From Pseudopedobacter sp038243635 (lineage in GTDB: Bacteria; Bacteroidota; Bacteroidia; Sphingobacteriales; Sphingobacteriaceae), in assembly GCA_038243635.1 (NCBI GenBank), contig JBBSQW010000009.1:1-64000 (forward strand): a DNA stretch of 64,000 bases, written 5' to 3'. Position 1 is the stretch's first letter, and every line of letters starts with the position of its first letter. The position numbers and the translations under genes are program-made. This document shows positions 27,787-37,624 of the stretch, one piece after another. The notes beneath the pieces were generated by a model that made no database searches, had not been told where the DNA came from, and was given only the letters and a program-made list of their open reading frames with translations.

Positions 27787-28836
27787 ATGAAAATATTAAT
27801 TACTGGAACTGCCGGATTCATTGGCTTTCACTTAGCGAAGAAACTAATTGAGCAGAATTTTGACGTAGTAGGGATTGACAATATCAACGATTATTACAGT
27901 CCTGATTTAAAGTTCGCTCGACTGGGCGAGTGCGGAATTAAGCGTGAAGACGTGAGCTGGCACACAGAAGTGGCGAGCAGCATCTACCCCAACTATCGTT
28001 TTATCCGGATGAATATAGAAAACAAAGGGGAACTGATGTCTCTTTGTTCAAGAGAAAAGTTTGATGTGATTGTTCATTTGGCCGCACAAGCGGGAGTACG
28101 ATACTCTATATTAAACCCCGATGCCTATGCACAATCAAACTTGGTAAGTTTCTTAAATATTTTGGAGGTAAGTAGGCATAATCCAGTTAAGCATTTAGTT
28201 TATGCAAGTTCTTCCAGTGTTTATGGATTAAATGCATCGATGCCATTTTCTGTAGAGGATAATGTTGATCATCCAGTCTCCCTATATGCGGCCAGTAAAA
28301 AAGCAAATGAGTTAATGGCGCATACCTATAGTCATTTATATAGAATACCCACAACAGGATTGCGCTTTTTTACGGTTTACGGACCTTGGGGTAGGCCAGA
28401 CATGGCGTATTTTTCGTTTACAGAAGCCATACTTAAAGGAAATCCAATACAGGTTTTCAACAACGGCGAGATGAAGCGGGACTTTACCTACATTGACGAT
28501 ATCGTTGACGGAATTACAAATATCGTGAAAAAACCTGCTGAACCGGCGGATAATTGGGATCCTAAAAACCCAGATCCATCTCGGTCTACGGCTCCATACC
28601 GGATCTATAATATTGGCAATAATACGCCAGTTCAACTAATGGATTTCATAAATGTGATTGAGAAAAATATTGGTAAACAAGCCTTAATAGATTTCAAAGG
28701 CATGCAGGCAGGAGATGTAACCGCTACTTGGGCAAATATAGATGATATGATTAATGATTTTAATTATAAGCCGAATACGACTATTGAAACTGGACTCAAA
28801 AACTTTGTAACTTGGTATAAAGAGTTTTACAAATAA
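27787..28836 (+). CDS. NAD-dependent epimerase, UDP-glucuronate 4-epimerase-like
   Basis: This is a 349-residue extended short-chain dehydrogenase/reductase. The NAD-binding 'GTAGFIG' is at 7-13, and 'VVGIDNINDYYSPDLKFARL' (about 28-47) is characteristic of UDP-glucuronate 4-epimerases such as CapI. The catalytic Tyr-x3-Lys lies in 'SLYAASKKANELMA' (about residues 164-177). 'RFFTVYGPWGRPDMAYF' and 'RDFTYIDDIVDGI' follow, as in that subfamily. It would supply UDP-galacturonate or a similar sugar. The 4-epimerase call is by resemblance; related decarboxylases and UDP-glucose epimerases are less likely. Confidence 0.85.
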   Translation: MKILITGTAGFIGFHLAKKLIEQNFDVVGIDNINDYYSPDLKFARLGECGIKREDVSWHTEVASSIYPNYRFIRMNIENKGELMSLCSREKFDVIVHLAAQAGVRYSILNPDAYAQSNLVSFLNILEVSRHNPVKHLVYASSSSVYGLNASMPFSVEDNVDHPVSLYAASKKANELMAHTYSHLYRIPTTGLRFFTVYGPWGRPDMAYFSFTEAILKGNPIQVFNNGEMKRDFTYIDDIVDGITNIVKKPAEPADNWDPKNPDPSRSTAPYRIYNIGNNTPVQLMDFINVIEKNIGKQALIDFKGMQAGDVTATWANIDDMINDFNYKPNTTIETGLKNFVTWYKEFYK

Positions 28837-29015
28837 GTTTAACGCAGTAACTCATACTTACCGAAAACACTGCCTTAATATGGAAACCTGATTACAAAAA
28901 TCTATCTTTTTTGACACATCTGATTAAGTGGGCTCCAATTTTATGTAATTCAGTTTTTCAAATAAACAAAATGCAACTTCTGTTAAAATCTACTTATTCC
29001 ACAATGCATTAATAA

Positions 29016-30314
29016 ATGAAGGTTAGCAATCTTAAATCACAGGCCTTAAATTATTGGAATAATCCTAAAGTAAAACAGGTATTAACGCTTTTTTCTGTTA
29101 ACATCATTTCCATCCCGATAGGAATTGTAACCAGCGTGGTTTTATCCCGGTATTTGGGTGCCAACGCATACGGGGATTACCAGTTTTTAGATAGCTTATT
29201 CAATTTTAGCGTAGTTATTTTTACATTCGGTTTCTTTTATGCCGCCAATAGGGCTTTGGTGCTAAATAATGATAAAAATAAAGCTCGTGAATATTTTGGA
29301 GCCAGTTTGATCATACTTGGTGGACTGTTTCTCATCATGTCTACGGTGTTGATTTTTTATGCATTATTTGACACCAATTTAAAGGCAAAAAACCTCGACA
29401 GGATTGTGTTGTATTCTATACCGCTCGGTTGGATTTATTTAGCATTAAATTACTTCGAGACCTTGTTCCAAGCAGATAACCGAATTAATTTGCTTGCCAC
29501 AGCAAGGATATTGCCCAAGTTAGGCTTCTTGGTATCCGCCTGCGTGATTTACTGGTTTTTAATGAACAGTAGTTATAGTAAACTCCCTATTGCATGGGGG
29601 GCTTATGTGATTATCCAAGCGCTCGCCTATATTTACGTGGTCTATAAAATCAATATTTCTTTTAAAAATTTAAAAGCGGTACTCAAAGAATTATGGGGGT
29701 ATAACAAATCCTATGGTTTTCATGTGTACATAGGCTCGGCTTTTTCTGTCGGAGTTGCACAGTTGACCGGGGTGATTATCAGTTATTTCGGGAATGATAA
29801 TACCGGAGTAGGCTATTATGCATTGGCACTTGCACTCGCTACACCTTTACAATTCATCCCTAATACAATTGCAACGACTAACTACAAACTGTTCTCCACC
29901 GTACAGAGCATCCCTAAGAAACTAACTCGGCTAACATTGTTACTAACTGTAGGTGCTTTAGTTGCATTATGGCTTTTAGTTCCTGTTTTTATCACTTATT
30001 TTTATAGCGAGAAGTTTCGTCCGGTAATTTATCTGAATATGATTGTGAGTATTGGTCTGGCATGCTATGGAATCGCAGATTATTTCAATCGCTTTTTAGG
30101 CTCCCACGGGCATGGCAAACTATTAAGAAACGCCTCATTTATTGTTGGTTCTCTTATTTTAAGTTTTAATTTTATACTGATACCGCTTTACGGCGCTACA
30201 GGCGCTGCTTTAACCCGTTTGCTCGGCGGCGTTGCTTATTTGTTGTGTATGTTTTATTATTATAGAAAAACTACAAAAAAGGACCTTATTCAATCCGAAT
30301 CAATTCTTAAATAA
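29016..30314 (+). CDS. Wzx-type polysaccharide flippase (fourth cluster)
   Basis: This 432-residue polytopic protein has about 12 hydrophobic segments and the standard beginning 'VVLSRYLGANAYGDYQFLDS' (about residues 41-60). Later 'GYYALALALATPLQFIP' (about 268-284) matches the second half of the fold. It is shorter than the other flippases here but within the family range. The stop codon overlaps the start of the polymerase gene as TAATG. Confidence 0.9.
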   Translation: MKVSNLKSQALNYWNNPKVKQVLTLFSVNIISIPIGIVTSVVLSRYLGANAYGDYQFLDSLFNFSVVIFTFGFFYAANRALVLNNDKNKAREYFGASLIILGGLFLIMSTVLIFYALFDTNLKAKNLDRIVLYSIPLGWIYLALNYFETLFQADNRINLLATARILPKLGFLVSACVIYWFLMNSSYSKLPIAWGAYVIIQALAYIYVVYKINISFKNLKAVLKELWGYNKSYGFHVYIGSAFSVGVAQLTGVIISYFGNDNTGVGYYALALALATPLQFIPNTIATTNYKLFSTVQSIPKKLTRLTLLLTVGALVALWLLVPVFITYFYSEKFRPVIYLNMIVSIGLACYGIADYFNRFLGSHGHGKLLRNASFIVGSLILSFNFILIPLYGATGAALTRLLGGVAYLLCMFYYYRKTTKKDLIQSESILK

Positions 30315-31576
30315 TGTCAAGAGGTAGCCGTATCATATTTTATTTAATAATAGCTGCGCTAATAGCTCATGCTATTGTGCTTGCCTTAATCCAGTTTAAT
30401 TCAAATGCTTCCACAGAGCTGGAACGGGTGGAGGTAAGTGGCTGGTACTATCAACTTGGTTTTTTGGTTAATTTTTTATTGACCATCGTTAGCGTTTACA
30501 GTTTTTCTCAGTATAACAGCCGTTTTCCTAAAGCTATTAATATATGCTATATACTTTTATTGATATTGATAGCCGTTTTTAGTGTGAGGGATATTGGACA
30601 GTTCGCAAAATCGCCCAACCTATTTTACTCACCAAAAGGATTGGGAACTTGGATTAACTTCGGTTTATTATATTTTGTTGCCGAAGAATATTATGCAAAA
30701 AAAGTATTTAAACTATTCCACATACTATGTTATGTTTTCATCGTTTTCAACTTAGCGCAAATAGCTGGTTTAGGATCAGTATCAAACAGGTTCGAAACTC
30801 AAAATGCCATTAGAGACACCACCGTTCTCTTAATATGGGTATATCCATTTTTCTTTTTAGACGCAACAGATAACACCAAAATACTTAGAATAATTAAATA
30901 TAGTACGATGGCCTTAGTCGCGTTTTTCACGCTCGCTATTTCTTCCAGAAGCTATGTGCTAATTGCGGTAATCTTTCTTCTTGTCAAAGTATACCGAGAT
31001 GTGAACGACAAAAAGAATGCATCCGCAATAGCGGTAACACTGGTACTTATGTTCTTCGGTGGTTATTATGTGATGGCCAATATTCAAAATTTTGATTTTT
31101 TGAATAATGTGCTTTCCATCTTTTCTGATCGGGTTTCTGATGACAGCAGAACAGATCAGTTAACAGAATTCGGCAAACAATTTGATTGGGATAAACTTTT
31201 TACCGGTGTGGGTATAACTGGGACCTGGAACTGGTCTGCAGATAGGAAGGCAATGTATGAGTGGCTCGACAATCAGTTTGTCCTCGTGGTCTGGTGGTTT
31301 GGCCTACAAACATGTTTAGTGTATATATTTTATCTGATATATCCGATTTTTAGAAAAAATATTGCTAATGACGTAATCTTAACTAATGCAAAAATTATCA
31401 TATTCTTTTGGATTTTGGCTTGTGGAGGATTTGCGATATATGTGACAATTTCTACTAAGTTATTCTATTATTTCATTACCCTTATTATTGGCGTATTAAC
31501 GCTAAACAAGCGATATTACGTCCAATCTGAGAAAAGTGAAGCGATTATATCAGCTAACCAAAATTCAGGTGAGTAG
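30314..31576 (+). CDS. Wzy-like O-antigen polymerase family protein
   Basis: The 420-residue product is a membrane protein with about ten hydrophobic spans. 'TLAISSRSYVLIAVIFLLVK' (about 209-228) occupies the conserved arginine-containing position of Wzy-like proteins. A hydrophilic loop with 'SDRVSDDSRTDQLTEFGKQF' and 'LFTGVGITGTWNW' follows (about 270-305). It is translationally coupled to the flippase upstream by a one-base overlap, giving the most clear-cut Wzx/Wzy pair in the window. Confidence 0.83.
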   Translation: MSRGSRIIFYLIIAALIAHAIVLALIQFNSNASTELERVEVSGWYYQLGFLVNFLLTIVSVYSFSQYNSRFPKAINICYILLLILIAVFSVRDIGQFAKSPNLFYSPKGLGTWINFGLLYFVAEEYYAKKVFKLFHILCYVFIVFNLAQIAGLGSVSNRFETQNAIRDTTVLLIWVYPFFFLDATDNTKILRIIKYSTMALVAFFTLAISSRSYVLIAVIFLLVKVYRDVNDKKNASAIAVTLVLMFFGGYYVMANIQNFDFLNNVLSIFSDRVSDDSRTDQLTEFGKQFDWDKLFTGVGITGTWNWSADRKAMYEWLDNQFVLVVWWFGLQTCLVYIFYLIYPIFRKNIANDVILTNAKIIIFFWILACGGFAIYVTISTKLFYYFITLIIGVLTLNKRYYVQSEKSEAIISANQNSGE

Positions 31577-31653
31577 CCTATCAAATAAGATTGCCTAAAC
31601 TTGGATCGAAAGAAAAAAACTTAGTTGAGCAATAAGAAAAACTTACAGATTGC

Positions 31654-32850
31654 ATGGAAAAAAAAATTCTTTACGTCGGCTTTAATGGGTTTCCCTCAGG
31701 ATTGGCTCAGGTAAAAAGACAAACACTCATCGCTGAAGGACTTGTGCATCATGGTTATCAGGTAACCGTGTTAAACAGGTACGGCGTACATCATAAAAGT
31801 TCACAAATCCCATCATCAGGTGTAAGTGATGGGGTATATTATCACTACGCTTCAAAATCAGCGTTGAGGGAAGATTCTTTTTTAAAGAGGAATTATTTGA
31901 AAATAAAAGGCCTAGCTTCAGAGGTGGCTTACTGCTTTAGATTTTTTAGAGAAAATAGGAGAAACAGTGCGCTGCTGATTACGACCAATAATTTCCATAA
32001 CGTGGTCATTTACGCAATACTTTCTAAACTAGCAGGAGTGCAGTCTATTTTAGATAATGTAGAGCACTTTTCTTCAATCATAAAAAAAAAGAGTATTGGA
32101 AAAACGTTAAATGACAAACTCTATGATAACTTAGGTTTCCGATTAGTTAGCAAAGTAATTTGCATCAGCGATTTTCTTTTAAATATCGCAAAACAATCAA
32201 AAACGGATGCTGCCGTACTTAAAATTCCAGCAATCGTGGACGTTTCTCAATTTACCTTAACTGAAACGAAAGACGAAAACCACTATTTTCTTTATTGTGG
32301 CACTCTTACGTATAGAGCCGTTATTGTCTTCGTTATCGAGGCTTTTGAGAAATTAACCGATTCGCAAAACTTTTATTTATATCTGGTTTGTTCCGGTGGC
32401 AATGCTAGCGATCTAAATGCGATTAAAACACGTATTTCAACCAGTAAAAAGGTCGACATGATAAAATTTCATACGAACCTTCCCTACCAACAGCTTGTAA
32501 ATTTATACATGAACAGCAAAGCACTTTTGATTCCGTTAAGGCATACTGATCAGGACAGGGCGAGATTCCCGCACAAAATCGGTGAATATGCTGCCTCCTC
32601 ATCAGCAATAATCTCTACGGATATAGGCGAAATAAAATCGTATTTCACCAATAATGTGGATGCGTTATTATGTAATGATTACGATAGTACTGAGTTTGCC
32701 GAAAAAATGGCCTACGTGATCCAATATCCTGATAAAGCAGAAGCCATCGGAAAAAAAGGTCGTTTGTTAGGAGAAGAAGAATTTGACTATCTGAAGTTAA
32801 CTGGTAAGATTTCAGCTTTTATTGAAACTAGTACCGCCACCTTAAAATGA
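31654..32850 (+). CDS. Family 4 glycosyltransferase with altered E-x7-E
   Basis: This is a 398-residue GT-B enzyme. It begins 'ILYVGFNGFPSGLAQVKRQT', with a Gly-rich acceptor loop. In the donor half it has 'YFLYCGTLTYRAV' and 'YLVCSGGNASDL'. The catalytic region reads 'QDRARFPHKIGEYAASSSAI' (about residues 291-310), keeping only the second glutamate of E-x7-E, as in the enzyme at 16873. It overlaps the following gene by 4 bases (ATGA). Confidence 0.87.
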   Translation: MEKKILYVGFNGFPSGLAQVKRQTLIAEGLVHHGYQVTVLNRYGVHHKSSQIPSSGVSDGVYYHYASKSALREDSFLKRNYLKIKGLASEVAYCFRFFRENRRNSALLITTNNFHNVVIYAILSKLAGVQSILDNVEHFSSIIKKKSIGKTLNDKLYDNLGFRLVSKVICISDFLLNIAKQSKTDAAVLKIPAIVDVSQFTLTETKDENHYFLYCGTLTYRAVIVFVIEAFEKLTDSQNFYLYLVCSGGNASDLNAIKTRISTSKKVDMIKFHTNLPYQQLVNLYMNSKALLIPLRHTDQDRARFPHKIGEYAASSSAIISTDIGEIKSYFTNNVDALLCNDYDSTEFAEKMAYVIQYPDKAEAIGKKGRLLGEEEFDYLKLTGKISAFIETSTATLK

Positions 32851-33956
32851 AAATTATACACGTAATCAATAACTTATACGCGGGAGGAGCGCAAACTTTT
32901 GTTGTTTTGTTAGCCATCGAACAGAGAAAGCTTGGCCACGAGGTCTCTTTATTGATCATAGATAAATTGACCGGAGCTCCTTTTGAAGAAAGCTTGTTAT
33001 CAAGATTAAAAAACCATCAAATCAATATCATCAGTTCTGATAGAAAGCCAGGGAAAAATATTTCGGCATTCAAAAGTATTTACAAAATCAGCTCATCGAT
33101 AAAGAAAATACGACCCGATGTTATTAATTCACATTTAGCGTTCTCGCATTTGATCACTAATGTAGCATTGAAATTTTCACCTACAACAAACGCGGTTCAT
33201 ATCCTCACCCTTCATAATGCACCAGAGAAATGGGACAAACTGACTTATTTATTAAATAAAAGCAAACCGTCCATTTATTGCTCAAACGCTTCTATGGAAT
33301 TAAGTGTTCAAAGAAAAAGTAAAAATGTAGTGATCTCAAACGGAATTGAGGTCCCATCTATCAATGATAGTGCTGATGAAATCATCAAAACGCTAAATCT
33401 TGACGCCAATTCTAAAATTGTTTTATGCGTTGGCAAACTATCTTCTCAAAAAAATTATGAGCTCGTCGCTCAAATCGCTGAGACGTGTACTGATAAGAAT
33501 ATCGTTTTTTTAATTGCCGGCTTAAAAGGAGACAGGTACGAACAGGATATGCTCAATTTTAACAGAATACCCAATATTCATTATCTTGGTATATGTGTTC
33601 CTGAACAGATCCACTCTTTGATGAACAAATGCCATTGCTTTTTAAATGCTTCTAAACATGAAGGACTTCCGATCACTGTTTTAGAAGCTTTTTTTATAGG
33701 TACACCGTGTCTGCTTTCCCCAATACCACCACACTTCGAGATTGCAGGGCTGATGCCCGGTTGTACTATCGCTAAAACATTCAATCATAAGGAGTATGCT
33801 GAACTATTACCCCAAATCTTTAAAAATAATGAGGATAAAGAAACGCTGATCAATCAACGTCAGAAATCTTTAGAAAAATTTGGAATAAATACGACCACCA
33901 AGAATTACATTCAATTTTATGAGTCGATTATAAATGAAACTCAAGTTATCCATTGA
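32847..33956 (+). CDS. Family 4 glycosyltransferase
   Basis: The 369-residue product starts 'MKIIHVINNLYAGGAQTFVV', the classic GT4 beginning with the acceptor-side GGAQ loop. The C-terminal half has 'VLCVGKLSSQKNYELVAQIA' (about residues 192-211), 'FLIAGLKGDRYEQDM' and an intact E-x7-E in 'KHEGLPITVLEAFFIGTPCL' (about 271-290). It shares ATGA with the upstream gene, so the two are translated together. It should add one sugar of the fourth cluster's repeat unit. Confidence 0.92.
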   Translation: MKIIHVINNLYAGGAQTFVVLLAIEQRKLGHEVSLLIIDKLTGAPFEESLLSRLKNHQINIISSDRKPGKNISAFKSIYKISSSIKKIRPDVINSHLAFSHLITNVALKFSPTTNAVHILTLHNAPEKWDKLTYLLNKSKPSIYCSNASMELSVQRKSKNVVISNGIEVPSINDSADEIIKTLNLDANSKIVLCVGKLSSQKNYELVAQIAETCTDKNIVFLIAGLKGDRYEQDMLNFNRIPNIHYLGICVPEQIHSLMNKCHCFLNASKHEGLPITVLEAFFIGTPCLLSPIPPHFEIAGLMPGCTIAKTFNHKEYAELLPQIFKNNEDKETLINQRQKSLEKFGINTTTKNYIQFYESIINETQVIH

Positions 33957-34023
33957 AATCAATTTTATAAAATACACGTAATCAGGGCAGTGATTTTGTT
34001 TGCCTTTAACTGATAAAAAAATT

Positions 34024-35160
34024 ATGTCTCGACAAATTACATCCTCATCCCCTACCACCATACTTTTTTATGGTCCATTATGGTTCAATAATAAAAATAG
34101 AATCGGCGGAAGTGAAACTGGCAATAAGCGAACCGTCCAAATCTTGACCAAGTTAGGGTTCAACATCATCTTGCTAAACAAGCCATATTTTCGCGGTGGG
34201 TTATTGCAATCGTTAATGTATCCCATTAAGCTTATTTCAACCTACTTCCAATTCTTATGGCAGCTAGCTACTAAGAAAGTTGATTCATTTCACCTATCAG
34301 CTTATTATTTCTACTTAATATATTACGAATGCGTCTTAATTATAACGAGCAAGTTATTTGGAGCAAAGGCAGTTTATGAATTGCGAGCTGGAGGTGCAGA
34401 AATGGCTTATAACAGTGGATCGTTCTTTTACCGTTATGTTTTTAGATTGACTATCAAGCAGTCTGACAAAGTATTGTGCCAAGGGACAGAATCGATAAAG
34501 TTTATCAAATCAATCACTGGTATTGATTCAGGATATTATCCTAACTATGTAATGGACGATGTTTTTATCCCCTACTCTGTAAGTGAACGCAAACCAAGCG
34601 GCGTAATTGAGCTTGTTTATTTCGGGCGAATTGTGCCTTCTAAAAACATAGAGTTTATTTTGGAAATCTGTGATCATCTGCAAAAGGAAGGCGTAAGCTT
34701 TAACATGCAAATCATTGGAGACACAAATGGTAACGACGGTTATTTGGAAACGTTAAAGACTCTGATCTCCAAATATAAACTAATCGATTCTGTTATAATT
34801 TCTCCTGGCCTACCTTCAGAAGAGTTGTTTAAAGTGTTATTAGAAAAACACTTTTTTATATTTCCAAGTAGAGAATTGCGTGAAGGCCATTCCAACTCAC
34901 TTACCGAGGCTTTAAGTCGTGGCGTAGTACCGATAGTGAGTACGGCAGGCTTTAATAGATCAATTGTTGGAGATGACGATTTAGTCATTGAAACGTTCGA
35001 CGCCAAATTGTATGCTGATAAGATAAAAAATATTTGGGTATCTGGAGAATGGCAAGAAAAATCTTTAAACTGCTACAATTTAATAGGAAGATTATTTACT
35101 GAAAATGCGGTTACACAAATATTGAACGATACGCATAAAAAAGACGAGGATGTGTATTAA
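34024..35160 (+). CDS. Family 4 glycosyltransferase
   Basis: This is a 378-residue GT4 enzyme. The frame extends upstream to a TTG at 34000, but ATG 34024 is a better start and fits the first strand 'TTILFYGPLWF'. The early 'RIGGSETGNKRTVQIL' is the acceptor loop. Donor-side motifs are 'LVYFGRIVPSKNIEFILEIC' (about residues 201-220) and an intact E-x7-E in 'REGHSNSLTEALSRGVVPIV' (about 289-308). It is the third GT4 of the cluster. Confidence 0.9.
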   Translation: MSRQITSSSPTTILFYGPLWFNNKNRIGGSETGNKRTVQILTKLGFNIILLNKPYFRGGLLQSLMYPIKLISTYFQFLWQLATKKVDSFHLSAYYFYLIYYECVLIITSKLFGAKAVYELRAGGAEMAYNSGSFFYRYVFRLTIKQSDKVLCQGTESIKFIKSITGIDSGYYPNYVMDDVFIPYSVSERKPSGVIELVYFGRIVPSKNIEFILEICDHLQKEGVSFNMQIIGDTNGNDGYLETLKTLISKYKLIDSVIISPGLPSEELFKVLLEKHFFIFPSRELREGHSNSLTEALSRGVVPIVSTAGFNRSIVGDDDLVIETFDAKLYADKIKNIWVSGEWQEKSLNCYNLIGRLFTENAVTQILNDTHKKDEDVY

Positions 35161-35224
35161 GCTGTTGCGCTTTTCTAACGTGGCACAATTATTCGTAAGG
35201 GAAAACTAAATTAAGACTTAAACT

Positions 35225-35255
35225 CTTTTATTAAAATTAAAAATCTTAATAAAAG
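35225..35255 (+). repeat. AT-rich hairpin after the third GT4 gene
   Basis: CTTTTATTAA (35225-35234) pairs exactly with TTAATAAAAG (35246-35255) around an 11-base loop. It has only two G-C pairs and no T-run follows, so it is a weak candidate for a terminator or RNA processing site. Confidence 0.3.
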
Positions 35256-35349
35256 GTTGAAAATGCGTTAAACAGCTTGCAGTAAATATTATATAAATTA
35301 AAAGAATATAAATTATCAACGGAAAATAAGAAGTCCAAAAAGTAAATTA

Positions 35350-36309
35350 ATGTCAAATAAAAAATGCTTGCTTATTATACCTAATAAATTCTACTCATTT
35401 CATAAGTTGATAAAACAGGGATTAGAAGCAAAAGGGTATATGGTCACCATCGCTAACGATGAATATCCTGCGAATGCAATCGGAAAGATATTAGGAAAAT
35501 TGCAGTTGCCGATAATTTTTTCTTTAACCTATAATTATTTCAACAAGCACTTCCTTAACAAGGAACGCTATAACTTAACGGTAATTGTTAAAGGCAGAGG
35601 GATGAGCAATAAACTAATAGACAAGCTAAAGCTACAATCGGACGTCGTGATTGGCTATAATTGGGATTCTTTCAAATATAATAAAGGGCCATTGCAATGG
35701 TATAAAAATGTCACTAAATACTATACTTTCGATTTTGAAGACGCTACCAATTACTCCATACCTGTATTAGAACTTTTTTCTTCTTTGGAACCAGTCCAAG
35801 AACCGAAGACCGTTAAATATTCATTTTCTGCACTTTTTAGGAATCATTCTAAGCGATTAAAATACCTCGATAATGTTTTAAGCAGTATCAACACCTCATC
35901 AGCGTTTATCTATATCTATGAACAGAACATTGTTACCTGCACCAACAACTTTTTGAGAAATCCAAGTTTGTATTTAAAATATTGGAAACACATTCATTTT
36001 AAGCCACTTCCATATGCTAAATATTTAGAAGCCTTAAAATTTTCAGAATTTACCATTGATTATGCGCATCCAGATCAGAGCGGTATTACCATGAGATGTT
36101 ATGAATCATTAAGTATGAACACTAAAGTGATTACCAACAATGTCTCAACAAAAAAATCAAATTATTTTAACGATTTCAATTCAATTGTTTTTCCGTTAAA
36201 CGGCGATTCTACATGTTTAGTAAAGAATTATAACGCGTGTAAGCTGAAACCTTTAAAAGCCAATTATAGAACATTGTCCGATTTCATTAATGAGTTAACG
36301 ACGATCTAA
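35350..36309 (+). CDS. Divergent GT-B-like glycosyltransferase
   Basis: This 319-residue soluble protein starts 'CLLIIPNKFYSFHKLIKQGL', a Rossmann-type strand. A second half contains 'PLPYAKYLEALKFSEFTIDY' and 'HPDQSGITMRCYESLSMNTK' (about residues 239-258), which resembles the CgeB-like/spore-protein and capsule glycosyltransferase group, where a Glu lies in the same place as the last Glu of E-x7-E. I cannot assign a CAZy family. Its place between the GT4 genes and an epimerase supports a glycosyltransferase role in the same repeat unit. Confidence 0.65.
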   Translation: MSNKKCLLIIPNKFYSFHKLIKQGLEAKGYMVTIANDEYPANAIGKILGKLQLPIIFSLTYNYFNKHFLNKERYNLTVIVKGRGMSNKLIDKLKLQSDVVIGYNWDSFKYNKGPLQWYKNVTKYYTFDFEDATNYSIPVLELFSSLEPVQEPKTVKYSFSALFRNHSKRLKYLDNVLSSINTSSAFIYIYEQNIVTCTNNFLRNPSLYLKYWKHIHFKPLPYAKYLEALKFSEFTIDYAHPDQSGITMRCYESLSMNTKVITNNVSTKKSNYFNDFNSIVFPLNGDSTCLVKNYNACKLKPLKANYRTLSDFINELTTI

Positions 36310-36349
36310 AAGATAAGGCTGTTACATTACAATTTTTAAACATAAAAAC

Positions 36350-37480
36350 ATGAATATATTAATTACCGGCGGAGCTGGTTTCATTGGGTCTCATCTCGCA
36401 TTGTCATTAATTGAAAAAGGCCATACCATTAGGGTATTAGATAATTTATCTGAGCAGATACACGGTGAGAATCCTGAAACTACATCTCCGTTATATATTT
36501 CGATAATCGACAAGGTTGAATTTATTAAAGGTACGGTGGTTTCAAAATCTGACTGGGAACAAGCGCTTGAAGGACAAGATGTGGTTGTACATTTTGCTGC
36601 GGAAACCGGGACTGGGCAATCAATGTACGAAGTAGAAAGATACAGTAACATTAATATACAAGGTACATCCTTGTTGTTGGATATACTTGTCAATAAACCC
36701 AATACGGTCAAGAAAATCATTATTGCCTCTAGCAGATCGATTTATGGGGAAGGAAAATATGTAAGCGCAGAACTGGGAGAAGTTTATCCGAAACATAGAA
36801 ACGAGGACGACATGCTAAATGGTGATTTCGAAGTAAAATACGAAGGAGCAAAAGATTTGAAGCTTGTTGGAACCGATGAAAACTCTAAAATCCATCCATC
36901 CTCTGTTTACGGCATTACCAAACAAGTTCAGGAGCAATTAGTCATGAATGTTTGTCCAAGCATCGGTATTGCTGCGGTGGCTTTCCGATATCAGAATGTT
37001 TACGGCCCGGGCCAATCTTTGAGTAATCCTTACACAGGCATTCTTTCTATATTTTCAACTAGGATTAGGAATGGGCTGAACATCAATATTTTCGAAGATG
37101 GTTTGGAAAGCCGTGATTTCGTATACATTTATGATGTGGTTGCCGCAACGATTGCGGGTATAGAAAAGGAAGAAGCTAATAATCAAATCTTTAATGTAGG
37201 AACAGGAAAAGCAATTACTGTTCTTGAGGTTGCAAAAACCTTAATGAAGAAATTTGACATTGAGGTACCTTACGAAGTTACTGGGATGTTTCGTTTAGGC
37301 GATATCAGACATAATTTTGCGGATATTTCCTTATTAAAAAGCGTACTTAAAATCAGCCCGAAAACTGATTTTGAAGAAGGCATAGGTAAATTTGTTTCGT
37401 GGGTAAAGGAGCAATCGGCCACCGAAGATAAATACGAGAAATCCTTGGAAGAAATGCGTGATAAAGGCTTATTGAAATAA
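36350..37480 (+). CDS. NAD-dependent epimerase, dTDP-L-rhamnose 4-epimerase-like
   Basis: This is a 376-residue extended SDR enzyme. 'NILITGGAGFIGSHLALSLI' gives the NAD-binding GxxGxxG (7-13). 'VLDNLSEQIHGENPE' (about 30-44) resembles dTDP-L-rhamnose 4-epimerases, which make dTDP-6-deoxy-L-talose. The catalytic Tyr-x3-Lys is in 'SSVYGITKQVQEQLV' (Y187, K191), and 'YQNVYGPGQSLSNPYTG' follows. No rhamnose-synthesis (rml) genes lie in the window, so its substrate would have to be made elsewhere. It is the last gene of the fourth cluster. Confidence 0.8.
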   Translation: MNILITGGAGFIGSHLALSLIEKGHTIRVLDNLSEQIHGENPETTSPLYISIIDKVEFIKGTVVSKSDWEQALEGQDVVVHFAAETGTGQSMYEVERYSNINIQGTSLLLDILVNKPNTVKKIIIASSRSIYGEGKYVSAELGEVYPKHRNEDDMLNGDFEVKYEGAKDLKLVGTDENSKIHPSSVYGITKQVQEQLVMNVCPSIGIAAVAFRYQNVYGPGQSLSNPYTGILSIFSTRIRNGLNINIFEDGLESRDFVYIYDVVAATIAGIEKEEANNQIFNVGTGKAITVLEVAKTLMKKFDIEVPYEVTGMFRLGDIRHNFADISLLKSVLKISPKTDFEEGIGKFVSWVKEQSATEDKYEKSLEEMRDKGLLK

Positions 37481-37545
37481 AAACCCTAGTTCGGTATTTC
37501 ACTGATGATGTTTGGAAACACGCTGACTCGGGGGGCTTTTTTATT

Positions 37546-37585
37546 TAATTAGCAATTCCGGAGCACTCGCCGGAATTGTTAATTA
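37546..37585. terminator. Strong bidirectional terminator hairpin
   Basis: AATTAGCAATTCCGG (37547-37561) pairs with CCGGAATTGTTAATT (37570-37584), with one G-U/A-C type mismatch, around an 8-base loop; an A-T pair extends it on the outside. It lies between the forward epimerase and the convergent reverse-strand beta-helix gene, so it can end both transcripts. The GC core makes it the strongest hairpin I found in the window. Confidence 0.7.
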
Positions 37586-37624
37586 GTTAATTGCTTTTAA
37601 AAAGTTTCTAACAGTTAACAACCT

